Assembly (NCBI GenBank): GCA_011620785.1
Contig: WOYM01000117.1
Coordinates: 1-40,409, forward strand
Reading direction: 5' to 3'
DNA length: 40,409 nt
Source: Methanothrix sp.
Lineage (GTDB): Archaea > Halobacteriota > Methanosarcinia > Methanotrichales > Methanotrichaceae
Shown: positions 15,216 to 23,765 of the stretch, piece after piece
Layout of the letters: the number at the start of each line of letters is the position of its first letter
How positions within the stretch are numbered: position 1 is the stretch's first letter
Position numbers and translations under genes: made by a program
The notes under the pieces: generated by a model
Database searches by the model: none
The model's input: the letters and a program-made list of their open reading frames with translations, nothing else
Told to the model about the DNA's origin: nothing

Positions 15216-16681
15216 CAATCTCCTTTCAAGTCCCTTGGGACCTCCGACTGCCCTATGGCCCGCAGAACCTCAATCGCTCCGTCCACTCGACTTCGCATTC
15301 CGGCCAGATTCTTCTCCTCCTCCGCGATCAGTCTCATCCTCTCTTCAATCATCCTTCCCGTCTCTTCCGGGGCGGGGCCGCCAATGTTCGCTCGCAGAGC
15401 CACATTGCTCACCGGGTCCAACGCCCTCAATAGATGGTCATTGGAGAAGCCCCGTTCGCTGGCAGAAGACCCCCAGATCTCCAGACTGATCTCATCTAAG
15501 GTCCCCATTGTGGGCTCACCCCTTCCGGCCGCGATCCGGCCCACGATACTATGTGCAGTGCGAAATGGCATTCCTGTGATCCTCACCAGTGAGTCGGCCA
15601 GCTCGGTAGCGGTGGAAAAACCTAAGACTGAACTTTCTTTCAGACGCTCAAGGTCGAACCGCAATGAGGATAGACATCCATCCAGGATCCTAACTGTGCT
15701 CCGCGTCCAGTCCAGGCTTCGCCACAGATGGGGCGTCACCTCCTGAAGGTCCCGGTTATAGCTCATTGGCAGAGCTTTGCAGATGGATAAAGCGGCCACG
15801 AGAGATCCTATCACCGAGCCGGTCTTGGCACGGGCAAGCTCTGCCGTATCCGGGTTTTTCTTCTGGGGCATGATGGAGCTGGTGGTAGCATGGAGGTTGT
15901 CCAATTCCAGATAGCCGAACTCGGATGAGGACCAGAGGATCAACTCCTCTGCCAGGCGGCTGCAATTGACCATGGCAATGGAGAGTGCAGCCAGGACCTC
16001 CAGGACGAAATCCCGGCTGGAGACGGCATCCATGCTGTTCTCCACCAGGCCGTCAAATCCCAGGAGATCAGCAGTCCGGGCACGATCGATATCAAATCCA
16101 GTGGAGGCGAAGGCAGCTGCGCCCAGGGGGCTCTTATTGACTCTCCTATAGGCATCCTTTAGCCTGCCCAGATCCCGAAGGGCGGCATCTGCATGGGCCA
16201 GGAGATGATGGGCCAGGGTGGTGGGCTGAGCATGCTGGGTGTGAGTGAACCCGGGGATTACTGACTCCGTATGATTCGCCGCCAGGCGGACGAGCGTCTT
16301 GATGAAAGAGAGCTCCCCGTCCATCAGATCAAGCAGCTCATCCCTCAGTGCGATGCGAATGCATGTCGCCACCTCATCGTTACGGGACCGGCCGGTATGC
16401 ATTCGCCCCCCTTCAGGACCCACCAGAGCAATGACTGCCGCCTCAATGGCCTCATGAACATCCTCTCCAGCCCCAAGGGCTGATCCCTCTTCGATCTCAT
16501 CCAGAGCAGCGAAGATCTTCGAGGCGACCTCTTCGGATATCAGGCCCTTCTCGTTCAGCATCCCCAGGTGGGCCCTGTCCACCAGCAGATCGGCCAGGAA
16601 TATCCTCTGATCAGCCTCACGGCTGGACAGGTAATCGAGAATGTCCTCGCTGATCTCCCCCAAACGCTGATCCCGGAACAT
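15215..16681 (-). CDS. argH: argininosuccinate lyase
   Basis: ArgH (EC 4.3.2.1) splits argininosuccinate into arginine and fumarate. The 488-residue protein has GRMHTGRSRNDEVATCIRI near 93-110, THTQHAQPTT near 147-155 with the catalytic His region, and the fumarase/aspartase-superfamily signature SSIMPQKKNPD near 268-278 with the catalytic Ser loop. The usual Gly before SS is Thr here (TTSSIM). It starts 1 base after argJ and its stop overlaps the sugar epimerase start, so arginine and glycan genes share a transcript. Confidence 0.96.
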   Translation of the reverse strand: MFRDQRLGEISEDILDYLSSREADQRIFLADLLVDRAHLGMLNEKGLISEEVASKIFAALDEIEEGSALGAGEDVHEAIEAAVIALVGPEGGRMHTGRSRNDEVATCIRIALRDELLDLMDGELSFIKTLVRLAANHTESVIPGFTHTQHAQPTTLAHHLLAHADAALRDLGRLKDAYRRVNKSPLGAAAFASTGFDIDRARTADLLGFDGLVENSMDAVSSRDFVLEVLAALSIAMVNCSRLAEELILWSSSEFGYLELDNLHATTSSIMPQKKNPDTAELARAKTGSVIGSLVAALSICKALPMSYNRDLQEVTPHLWRSLDWTRSTVRILDGCLSSLRFDLERLKESSVLGFSTATELADSLVRITGMPFRTAHSIVGRIAAGRGEPTMGTLDEISLEIWGSSASERGFSNDHLLRALDPVSNVALRANIGGPAPEETGRMIEERMRLIAEEEKNLAGMRSRVDGAIEVLRAIGQSEVPRDLKGD

Positions 16682-16682
16682 A

Positions 16683-17846
16683 TCAGGTGGTATAGTTGGC
16701 GTTCACATTCACATACTCATGGGTCAGGTCGCAGCCAAAGCTGCGCGCGCTTGCCGTCCCCAATCCCAGGTCGACATTGATTATGATCTCCTCCCCGGAC
16801 ATGATCTCCCGAGCCTTGTCCAGGACCTCCTCTGCGATCCGGCCCTTCTGGACGAGATCCACCTTCAGCCCCGAGCCTTCCAGCCCCAGGGTGACCAGGT
16901 CCGGGTCCATCTCCGCCCCGGAGTAGCCCACAGCGCAGATGATCCTTCCCCAGTTGGGATCCGCCCCATAGACCGCAGTCTTAACTAGGCTGCTCCTGGC
17001 CACCGCTTTGGCCGCCAGCCGGGCATCGGCCTCATTGCGGGCCCCGGTAACCAGGGTCTCGAAGGATTTGCTCGCTCCCTCTCCGTCTCTGGCCATCTGG
17101 CGGACGAGATCCACGCAGACGTACCGCAAAGCCTGCTGGAAGTCCTCTCTCCTGCCCTGCGCCCGTCCGGTCGCGGTGAGGAGGACTATATCATTGGTGC
17201 TGGTGTCTCCATCCACGGTGAGCATATTGAAGCTATCCCGGACGGCATCAGCCAGGCAGCTCTTGAGCACTTCCGGGGAGAAATCTGCATCGGTGAATAG
17301 AAAGCAGAGCATAGTAGCCATATTAGGCTCGATCATGCCCGCGCCCTTGACTATTCCTGCCACCCGGAGTCCCTGGTGCTCTACGGCCACCTCCTTCTCC
17401 CTGGTGTCGGTGGTCATGATCGCCCTCTCCGCCTCCAGGCCGGCCTCCCCATCAGACCTCAAGCGCCCTCTTGCCTCCTCGAAGAGGCGGCTGATGATAT
17501 CCATATCCATATAACGGCCTATGACCCCAGTCGAGGCCACTGCGATCCGCTCCTCATCGCTCTTCAGAAATCCGGCCAATAGAGAGGCCATCATCCTCGC
17601 ATCTTCTACCCCCCGCGGCCCGGTGTAGGCGTTCGCGCAGCCACTATTAGCGATTATGCCATCCAGATGGCCTTTGGCCAGATGCTCTGCGGTGACAGCC
17701 AGCGGAGCAGCCTTTACCCGGTTGGTGGTGAACATGCCGGCAGCTGTTCCAGAAGCAGCAATTAGAGCCAGGCCGTACTTGCCCGCCCGCACTCCGCAGG
17801 CGCGCACCCCGTCAATGGCGCATATCCCGCCCTCAATCCTCTGCAT
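16683..17846 (-). CDS. argJ: glutamate N-acetyltransferase (ornithine acetyltransferase)
   Basis: ArgJ recycles the acetyl group from N-acetylornithine to glutamate; some versions also act as N-acetylglutamate synthase. The 387-residue precursor carries KGAGMIEPNMATML near 168-180, in which self-cleavage before the Thr (about T178) makes alpha and beta chains. TVDGDTSTNDIVLL and the final CDLTHEYVNVNANYTT are also conserved. The ATG at 17846 is chosen because homologues begin shortly before GGICAIDGVRACGV. It overlaps the CBS gene end by 14 bases with GGATGG just upstream; an earlier frame opening at 17879 is not supported. Confidence 0.95.
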   Translation of the reverse strand: MQRIEGGICAIDGVRACGVRAGKYGLALIAASGTAAGMFTTNRVKAAPLAVTAEHLAKGHLDGIIANSGCANAYTGPRGVEDARMMASLLAGFLKSDEERIAVASTGVIGRYMDMDIISRLFEEARGRLRSDGEAGLEAERAIMTTDTREKEVAVEHQGLRVAGIVKGAGMIEPNMATMLCFLFTDADFSPEVLKSCLADAVRDSFNMLTVDGDTSTNDIVLLTATGRAQGRREDFQQALRYVCVDLVRQMARDGEGASKSFETLVTGARNEADARLAAKAVARSSLVKTAVYGADPNWGRIICAVGYSGAEMDPDLVTLGLEGSGLKVDLVQKGRIAEEVLDKAREIMSGEEIIINVDLGLGTASARSFGCDLTHEYVNVNANYTT

Positions 17847-18315
17847 GGGCCATCCCCAGACAGGATATGATATCGCCACGGGTCACTATCCCCACCAACC
17901 GACCGTCCTCGACCACCGGAAGGCGGTTGATCCGGTGGCGGGTCATAATGCTTGCCGCCTCCTCTATGGAGTCGTCCGGCCCGATCTCATGCAGGTTCCG
18001 GCTCATCACATCAGCAACCTCCTTTTCGGGGATCTCTTTCAAACTGGACCGCATCCTCTCCCATTTCACCAGGTCCCGAAAGGGAACCTCGAATATCTCG
18101 AAGGGGCTGGGGAGCCACAGACTCCCCTCAGACTCGTCCTCCACCGATAAGAGACGGAGAAGGTCCGACTCTGATACAATTCCCACCAGCCTCTCACCAT
18201 CTAAAACCGGCATCCCGCTGATCTTGTTCTCCCTGAGGAGCCTGGCTGCCTCGCTCACGTTCGCCGATGCCTGCACCGTAACCGGCATGACGTTCATCAC
18301 ATCTCTGACCTTCAT
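17833..18315 (-). CDS. tandem CBS-domain protein
   Basis: 160 residues made of two CBS domains: the first at about 1-60 (MKVRDVMNVMPVTVQASANVSEAARLLRE, LVGIVSESDLLR) and the second at about 95-155 (VADVMSRNLHEIGPDDSIEEAASIMTRHRINRLPVVEDGRLVGIVTRGDI). CBS pairs bind adenine nucleotides or S-adenosyl compounds and usually regulate a partner. There is no DNA-binding or catalytic domain. It lies between argC and argJ and overlaps argJ, so a regulatory role toward arginine enzymes or an energy-sensing role is possible. That is inference from position only. Confidence 0.9.
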   Translation of the reverse strand: MKVRDVMNVMPVTVQASANVSEAARLLRENKISGMPVLDGERLVGIVSESDLLRLLSVEDESEGSLWLPSPFEIFEVPFRDLVKWERMRSSLKEIPEKEVADVMSRNLHEIGPDDSIEEAASIMTRHRINRLPVVEDGRLVGIVTRGDIISCLGMAHAED

Positions 18316-18346
18316 TTGTATCCACCTCTTCTCCGTTTGCCTCTTT

Positions 18347-19372
18347 TTATGGCGCCATTCCCGGGAACCACAACCCAGTCCTCTGATCCAGTCCCGCCAT
18401 GAGGTTCATGTTCTGGATGGCCTGGCCGGATGCGCCCTTCACCAGGTTGTCTATGGCGGATACGACCACGATTCTGTCGCTGCCCTTCTCCGGCTCGAAG
18501 CTTATGTCGCAGAAGTTGGATCCCCGGACAGCGCCGAGGCTCGGGGCGCCATCTGCCAGGCGGACGAAGGGGGCATCTTTATAGAAATCCCGGTATATCC
18601 GGGCCACGGCCTCACGATCCTGCAGGATGGTCTCCGCCCCCTCTTTGGCAAATACGTGAGCAGTGGTCAGAATACCGCGGACTGAGGGGATGACATGGGG
18701 GGTGAAGTTCACCTTGATCCCAGGCGAGAGAAGCCCAAGCTCCTGCTTTATCTCTGGGACATGCCTGTGGGTAGTGATCTTATAGGGAATAACATTCTGG
18801 GACATATTGGGATAGTGGCTGGTCTCTGTGGGTTCAATGCCTGCACCAGAGATCCCCGATTTGGAGTCATAGACAACCCGATCCACCAGCCCGGCATGGG
18901 CGAGAGGTGCCAGGGCCAGGATGGCTCCCGTAGGATAGCAGCCAGGGTTACCGACAAGCTTTGCCTCTGCCACCTCAGAATGAAGCTCCGGCAGGCCAAA
19001 GATAGCATCCCTTGGAGCGCGGTGTTTCATGCCATAGGTCTTCTCGAATACATCCACTGGCAGGCGGTAATCGGAAGATAGATCGATCACCCGCGTCCCG
19101 GCATCCAGGAGATCGGGCACCCAATCCATTGCCGTCCCATGGGGAACCCCGGTGAAGATTATATCGCAGCGCTCAGCCGCCTCTTTTGCATTGAGCGCCT
19201 CGAAATTCAAAGCGTAAATGCTCTTAAGATGAGGATGAACCAGGCTCACAGGCTTTCCCGAGAGCTTGCGAGAGGTGACAAGCTTCACATCGACCTCGGG
19301 ATGGTTTGCGAGGAGACGCAAGAGCTCCCCACCGGTGTAGCCCGATCCACCGATAATTCCTACATCTATCAT
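18347..19372 (-). CDS. argC: N-acetyl-gamma-glutamyl-phosphate reductase
   Basis: ArgC (EC 1.2.1.38) reduces N-acetylglutamyl phosphate with NADPH in arginine synthesis. It has the nucleotide-binding start VGIIGGSGYTGGELLRLL, the catalytic Cys145 in GNPGCYPTGA, SGISGAGIEPTETSHYPNM and the conserved His in VPEIKQELG. The 341-residue length is typical. It is first of the arg genes argC-(CBS)-argJ-argH, and 39 bases separate it from the preceding ADP-ribosylglycohydrolase-like gene. Confidence 0.96.
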   Translation of the reverse strand: MIDVGIIGGSGYTGGELLRLLANHPEVDVKLVTSRKLSGKPVSLVHPHLKSIYALNFEALNAKEAAERCDIIFTGVPHGTAMDWVPDLLDAGTRVIDLSSDYRLPVDVFEKTYGMKHRAPRDAIFGLPELHSEVAEAKLVGNPGCYPTGAILALAPLAHAGLVDRVVYDSKSGISGAGIEPTETSHYPNMSQNVIPYKITTHRHVPEIKQELGLLSPGIKVNFTPHVIPSVRGILTTAHVFAKEGAETILQDREAVARIYRDFYKDAPFVRLADGAPSLGAVRGSNFCDISFEPEKGSDRIVVVSAIDNLVKGASGQAIQNMNLMAGLDQRTGLWFPGMAP

Positions 19373-19411
19373 GAAGGTTCCCAGAGAGCTACTGATATAA
19401 ATTCGCCGCGC

Positions 19412-20377
19412 CTATTGGGGACAGTAGGATTCACAAAGATGGAAAAGCTCCTTTGCGATGCATTCAATTCTCTCCCTCTGCTCGATCTCAACGAGCCAGC
19501 GCTGCGGTATCCAGCTGGCACCATAAGCTGCACCGAATAGGTTTCCAGCAATGGAGGCGATGGAATCGGTGTCACCTCCGCCGCTTGCGGCAGCGATCAG
19601 CCCCTCTTCCGGACGGAATCGCAAAAAGCAGTAAAAGGCAGAGACCACCGTCTCTTTAGATAGAGGAGAAGTTCTAATCCGGCCCCTGGCCTCCTCCGGC
19701 GGAAGATCGAGAAGGGATTGGACCCAAATGAGCCGCTCTGCCAGTTCCCGATCCACCCGGCCGGCCTGGCGGGCGGCACTCTCAAGGATCATCTCCTTGG
19801 GGAGGTCAATAAGACAGAGGGCGACGCCCACTGCTACAGCGACCGCTCCTGCCCGAGAAGCGGGTGCGGAATGAGTGGGCAGGCTCTGCAGATCGGCATA
19901 GCTTCTGACCAGGTTCAGGTCGGCATGGTATAGCAGACCGATGGGAGCCGCGCGCATGGCCGATCCGCATGTCGGTATGCTGATGCCCGACTCCTGCCAG
20001 GGTGTGCCGGCGATCATGCTCATTATTGCAGAACGGGTGGCAAATCCCACACCGCTCGAGAGACGCTCATTCAGGCACCAGCTAGATCCCCAGCTGGCGA
20101 GCTTACTGGAAAACCCGTCTGCTGAGAAGCCGGAGTGCTCAATGAGCGACTCGGCAAGGATCAAAGTCTCTTCCGTATCATCGGTGAACTGGCCGGCTCG
20201 GAGGCCAGCATGAAAATGCCCCTCCTTGGGGGGCATCATATCCTCTACCTGACCGAAAATGGATTGGATCTCTTCTGCAGTATACCCTTCTGTTGGCATC
20301 CCCAGTGCGTCCCCTGCTGCACCCCCCAACAGACAGCCTCGAAAGCGATCCAGCTTATCCATATCCAGCAGAGCCAT
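19412..20377 (-). CDS. ADP-ribosylglycohydrolase family protein (DraG-like)
   Basis: 321 residues with the family fingerprints: RFRGCLLGGAAGDALGMPTEGY at the N-terminus, FTDDTEETLILAESL (the Mg-binding Thr-Asp-Asp), and SGGGDTDSIASIAGNLFGAAYG near the C-terminus (second metal site). Relatives remove ADP-ribose from arginine or other groups on proteins, nucleic acids or small molecules, but many family members have no known target. The ATG at 20377 overlaps the apgM TAA by one base. No matching ADP-ribosyltransferase is in the window. Confidence 0.9.
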   Translation of the reverse strand: MALLDMDKLDRFRGCLLGGAAGDALGMPTEGYTAEEIQSIFGQVEDMMPPKEGHFHAGLRAGQFTDDTEETLILAESLIEHSGFSADGFSSKLASWGSSWCLNERLSSGVGFATRSAIMSMIAGTPWQESGISIPTCGSAMRAAPIGLLYHADLNLVRSYADLQSLPTHSAPASRAGAVAVAVGVALCLIDLPKEMILESAARQAGRVDRELAERLIWVQSLLDLPPEEARGRIRTSPLSKETVVSAFYCFLRFRPEEGLIAAASGGGDTDSIASIAGNLFGAAYGASWIPQRWLVEIEQRERIECIAKELFHLCESYCPQ

Positions 20378-21561
20378 TATGCAGCCAGCATCCGGATCAG
20401 GCTGGTAGCATCGACCCTGCCATACCCACCCTGCTTAGCTGACTGCTCATCAAAGCGGTCTAAGCCGTCCGGCTCGATGCCCCTTCCCATGATGACAAAA
20501 GGAACGGGATCCCGGCTGTGGGTCTTGATGGATATGGGAGTGGCATGATCGGGCAGGAGGAGAATGCGCCAGTCCTCTCCGCTCTTTTCCAGCCCCTCGA
20601 TCACCGGTCCCACCACCCTCTGGTCCAGGAGCTCAATGGCCCGAATCTTCCCCACCAGGTCGCCCTCGTGGCTGGCCTCGTCCGGGGCCTCTATATGCAG
20701 ATAGGCGAATTCATGTCGGTAGAGAGCCTCAAGAGCTCCCTTCACCTTACCGGAGTAGTTGGTGTCGATCGTTCCCGTGGCTCCAGGAACCTCTATCACC
20801 TCCAATCCGGCATAAACGGCGATGCCCCGGAGGAGATCCACGGCAGAGATCATGGCCCCGGTCAGGCCGTATAGGCTCAGGAAGGAGGGCATCGATGGCC
20901 CTGGCCCCTGGCCCCACAGCCAGATGGCATTGGCGGGCCTCTTATTCTCCAGTATCCTTTCCCGGTTCACCGGATGGCCGGCCAGCACGGATTTTGCCGA
21001 CTCCATAAGCTCTAAAAGGACCTCTGCGCCCTCCCCCTGGGGCAGATAGCCAGCCACCGGCTGGTCGCTGATGTCATGAGGCGGGGTGCAGACTGCTCCC
21101 GCCCCCTTTTGCAGGACTAGAAGATGTCGGTAGCTAACACCGGCATATAGTCTCTCTTTCGGCATAAGGGGCTTTATTGCCTCGATCAGCTCACTGGCCT
21201 CCTGGGTGCTGATGTGCCCGGCGCTGTAATCTCTCATTATGCCATCTTCTATGGTGACCAGGTTGCAGCGAAAAGCGATATCACTCTCACCTAGATGCAC
21301 TCCCATGGAGGCCGCCTCCAGAGGAGCGCGACCGGTATAATACCTGCGAGGATCGTAACCGACCACTGAGAGGTTGGCTACGTCGCTGCCCGGAGGAAAT
21401 CCATCCGGGACTGTCAATGCCAGTCCGCTTCTCCCCAGCCGTGCCAGTCGGTCCATATTGGGCTTTTTTGCCACCTTTAGCGGAGTTTTTCCCTGCAGTT
21501 CCTCCAAAGGTAGATCGGCCATGCCGTCCCCTAAAATCACCATCAGCTTCATTCGCGCCAT
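20377..21561 (-). CDS. apgM: 2,3-bisphosphoglycerate-independent phosphoglycerate mutase, archaeal type
   Basis: ApgM (EC 5.4.2.12) interconverts 3- and 2-phosphoglycerate. It is an alkaline-phosphatase-superfamily metalloenzyme with a compact archaeal architecture (394 residues). It shows LMVILGDGMADLPLEEL at the start, FPPGSDVANLSVVGYDPRRYYTGRAPLEAAS (the catalytic Ser region), CNLVTIEDGIMRDYSAGHI, HIEAPDEASHEGDLVGKIRAIELLD and LLLPDHATPISIKTHSRDPVPF with the metal-binding Asp/His pairs. A second ATG at 21552 with GGATGG upstream is an alternative start. It follows mcrC by 29 bases. Confidence 0.95.
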   Translation of the reverse strand: MARMKLMVILGDGMADLPLEELQGKTPLKVAKKPNMDRLARLGRSGLALTVPDGFPPGSDVANLSVVGYDPRRYYTGRAPLEAASMGVHLGESDIAFRCNLVTIEDGIMRDYSAGHISTQEASELIEAIKPLMPKERLYAGVSYRHLLVLQKGAGAVCTPPHDISDQPVAGYLPQGEGAEVLLELMESAKSVLAGHPVNRERILENKRPANAIWLWGQGPGPSMPSFLSLYGLTGAMISAVDLLRGIAVYAGLEVIEVPGATGTIDTNYSGKVKGALEALYRHEFAYLHIEAPDEASHEGDLVGKIRAIELLDQRVVGPVIEGLEKSGEDWRILLLPDHATPISIKTHSRDPVPFVIMGRGIEPDGLDRFDEQSAKQGGYGRVDATSLIRMLAA

Positions 21562-21590
21562 CCCTATGAAAAAATAGTATCAAAATCCAT

Positions 21591-22244
21591 TCATCGCTTC
21601 TGCTTTTTGGCCAGTTCTCGAGCCTCGCGCTCACTTATCTCCGCCAGATGCTTGTTTAGAACCTTGGCCAGCTGGTTGAGCTTGACCCGGTTGCAGGTCG
21701 CCCCCCTGGTGATGCCGGTGACAAGATCCACCACCTCCCCAAGGGTCTGCGTCTTCTGGCGGGAGGGCTTGACCAGCCTGGTCCTCACCCCCTCCTTGGC
21801 GAAGTCCTCCAGGTCCATAGGACACTGGGCCACCACCACCGCGGGAATGTCCACTTGAGAGAGGATCTCCTTCGCCTTAAAGATCACATGGGATCGCACA
21901 TTTCCCAGATGGAAGACGGCGATCTTATGACGTGCTATCTGCTCCACCTCTTTCTCGGACAGGCCGAAGGTCGGGCCGTAACCTCGCGACCCCTGAGGAA
22001 AGCTATCAGGAACCCCGGTCCCGGCCTCTAAAACCAGAACGCTGGTCTGGATCCCCTCCCTGCGCAGGCCATATGTCATCTCGCAGACGGGCTTGGTTAT
22101 ATGGCGCCGTCCCGGTGACATAGCTATAGCGATGACATCCGGTTTTGTCGCCTCAGAGAGTGTGCCCCTCTGGGCCAGTCCGCCCCCTTTGGCCAGACCC
22201 ATGCTCTCCCGGCAATCGACTACTTGAGTTGTCCTGCCAATCAT
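21591..22244 (-). CDS. mcrC: McrC homologue, methyl-coenzyme M reductase activation/operon protein C
   Basis: A 217-residue protein with the McrC pattern: TQVVDCRESMGLAKGGGLAQRGTLSE, DVIAIAMSPGRRHITKPVCEMTYGLRREGIQTSVLVLEAGTGVPDSFP, AVFHLGNVRSHVIFKAKEIL and TGITRGATCNRVKLNQLAKVLNK. McrC is found only in organisms with methyl-coenzyme M reductase and is associated with the ATP-dependent complex that reduces the Ni of cofactor F430. Here it is outside an mcr operon (apgM is downstream), as for the stand-alone paralogue in some methanogens. The lysine-rich C-terminal tail (ELAKKQKR) is an addition. It is divergent from dph5 across an 86-base gap. Confidence 0.93.
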   Translation of the reverse strand: MIGRTTQVVDCRESMGLAKGGGLAQRGTLSEATKPDVIAIAMSPGRRHITKPVCEMTYGLRREGIQTSVLVLEAGTGVPDSFPQGSRGYGPTFGLSEKEVEQIARHKIAVFHLGNVRSHVIFKAKEILSQVDIPAVVVAQCPMDLEDFAKEGVRTRLVKPSRQKTQTLGEVVDLVTGITRGATCNRVKLNQLAKVLNKHLAEISEREARELAKKQKR

Positions 22245-22300
22245 ACCCCCATCTCTGCAGGGATGGAATATAGATCTGACGAACTGCCTCCGGAGGGAGT

Positions 22301-22310
22301 TTTTTTAAAC
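22301..22310 (+). promoter_or_regulatory. box A (TATA) for dph5 in the divergent mcrC/dph5 gap
   Basis: TTTTTTAAAC lies about 25 bases before the dph5 ATG, the expected distance for a very short leader. The rest of the 86-base divergent gap must also hold the mcrC promoter; I see only weak TATA-like sequence (ATATAG near 22268-22273) for it. Confidence 0.45.
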
Positions 22311-22330
22311 CGGCGACCCCAGGAAGAACC

Positions 22331-23152
22331 ATGCTCCACTTTGTTGGTCTCGGGCTTTATGATGAAAGAGATATATCTCTCAAAGGCCTGGAGGCGGTCC
22401 GCGCCGCAGACTGCATCTACGCCGAGTTCTATACCTCCCGGCTGATGGGAACCACACTGGAGAAGATGGAAGCGCTCTACGGGCGAAAGATCCATCACCT
22501 CTCGCGACAGGAGGTGGAGGTGGACCCATCCTGGCTGGAAGAAGGCCGAAATAAGGATATAGTCTTTCTCTCCGGAGGCGACGCCATGGTCTCCACCACC
22601 CACCTGGACCTGAGGCTCAGAGCGATAAAGATGGGAATTGAGACCTCTGTGATTCATTCCAGCTCCATTGTCACTGCCGTATCCGGCCTGTGCGGACTGC
22701 AAAACTACCGTTTCGGCCGATCAACCACCATTCCCTTCCCCTACGTCTCCCGGGGCCACAGGATCATTCCTCAGACACCATACCAGGTATTGAGGGAGAA
22801 CCAGGAGCGCAATCTCCATACCATGCTATTCCTCGACATCCAGATGGAGCCGGTTGAGAGGTACATGACGGCAAATGAGGGGACAGCTCTGCTCATGGAG
22901 ATGGAGGCCAATGCAGGGGAAAGCGGTCTTATGGAGGCGATTGCTGTGGGCATCGCCAGGGCAGGCGCCCCTGACCCCTCAGTGAAGGCTGACCTCCTCC
23001 CCCGTCTGCAGGGCTATGACCTCGGCGGTCCATTGCATATCCTGATCATCCCTGCAAGACTGCACTTCATGGAGGCAGAGGCTCTGCGGATTCTGGCGGA
23101 TGCACCCGCAGACGCCGTCCAGTGCGAAGTGGATGTGGATACGAAGCGATGA
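22331..23152 (+). CDS. dph5: diphthine synthase
   Basis: Dph5 (EC 2.1.1.98) methylates the modified His of translation elongation factor 2 on the way to diphthamide. The 273-residue protein matches from the start MLHFVGLGLYDERDISLKGLEAV through VFLSGGDAMVSTTHLDLRLRA, the SSSIVTAVSGLCGLQNYRFGRSTTIPF SAM/substrate region and LHTMLFLDIQ to the C-terminal LHILIIPARLHFMEAEAL. It belongs to the class III tetrapyrrole-methylase superfamily. AGGAAG lies 4 bases before the ATG. Confidence 0.96.
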   Translation: MLHFVGLGLYDERDISLKGLEAVRAADCIYAEFYTSRLMGTTLEKMEALYGRKIHHLSRQEVEVDPSWLEEGRNKDIVFLSGGDAMVSTTHLDLRLRAIKMGIETSVIHSSSIVTAVSGLCGLQNYRFGRSTTIPFPYVSRGHRIIPQTPYQVLRENQERNLHTMLFLDIQMEPVERYMTANEGTALLMEMEANAGESGLMEAIAVGIARAGAPDPSVKADLLPRLQGYDLGGPLHILIIPARLHFMEAEALRILADAPADAVQCEVDVDTKR

Positions 23153-23231
23153 GCCCATTAATCGGGACCTTATCTGCTGCCATGAAAAGCTATTAATAAG
23201 CCCTGAAGATCGATTTCCATAGAGAGGATTT

Positions 23232-23402
23232 ATGCCCAAGGTCACAGTGGAGATACCCCAGCACATCTTCGATGATGTTCAGGCCCATGTAGGAGAGGGA
23301 AAGAAGTTCGTGAGCTTCTCAGACGCAGTTAGATCTGCTCTGCGAAAGATGCTCGATCAACTGGATGAGATAGACAGAAGGCGGGGGCGCGCTCAGGAAT
23401 GA
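23232..23402 (+). CDS. 56-residue ribbon-helix-helix (CopG-like) protein upstream of queD
   Basis: ATG at 23232, TGA at 23400-23402. The start MPKVTVEIPQHIFDDVQAHV is a DNA-binding beta-strand plus helix, and SFSDAVRSALRKMLDQLDEI is the second helix with the usual S-x-S-D-A/E-x-V-R turn. This is the architecture of a dimeric RHH repressor, with a basic tail (RRRGRAQ). GAGG stands just before the ATG, and TATTAAT at about 23190-23197 can serve as box A. Its stop overlaps the queD ATG as ATGA, so it is translated with queD and may autoregulate the pair. The family fold is a confident call; the target is unknown. Confidence 0.85.
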   Translation: MPKVTVEIPQHIFDDVQAHVGEGKKFVSFSDAVRSALRKMLDQLDEIDRRRGRAQE

Positions 23403-23746
23403 AGTTAGGCCTGATCACAGAGTTCGATGCCGCCCACAGCCTGCCCGGCTATCAGGGCAAATGCGCCTGCATGCACGGGCATACCTACCAGGTGGAGATG
23501 GTGGTGGAAGGGGAGGTAGGAGAAGACGGCTTTGTCATTGACTTCTATCAACTCAAGAAGATAATTGGGGCCACCTTGCAGGAGCTGGATCATAGCTGTC
23601 TGAATGATACTCTTCCTAATCCCACCGCGGAGAGCATCGCTTTGTGGATTGCAGAGCGGCTGAAAAAAGAGATGGAGACCATATCGATCAAGCTCTATTC
23701 CCTGAAGCTCTGGGAGGGAAAGAACAAATGGGTATTGATAGATTGA
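23399..23746 (+). CDS. queD: 6-carboxytetrahydropterin synthase (QueD/PTPS family)
   Basis: A 115-residue T-fold enzyme. The metal-binding and catalytic signature is present: AAHSLPGY (first His), CACMHGHTY (C-x3-H-G-H, the Cys arrangement of QueD rather than the Glu of PTPS-III), DFYQLKKII, LDHSCLND (conserved Asp-His) and PTAESIALWIAERL, with KLWEGKNKW at the end. QueD makes the 6-carboxy-tetrahydropterin precursor of preQ0, which archaea use for the tRNA base archaeosine. queE, queC and tgt are not in the window. It overlaps the RHH gene by 4 bases. Confidence 0.92.
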   Translation: MKLGLITEFDAAHSLPGYQGKCACMHGHTYQVEMVVEGEVGEDGFVIDFYQLKKIIGATLQELDHSCLNDTLPNPTAESIALWIAERLKKEMETISIKLYSLKLWEGKNKWVLID

Positions 23747-23765
23747 TTCTTGATAGAAATCGCCA

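Noticed and set aside
17867..18685. 272-residue open frame on the plus strand
   Set aside because: Antisense to the CBS and argC genes; low-quality Ser/Arg-rich sequence.
22771..23266. minus-strand open frames over dph5 and the RHH gene
   Set aside because: They overlap well-supported genes and show no conserved motifs or start signals.
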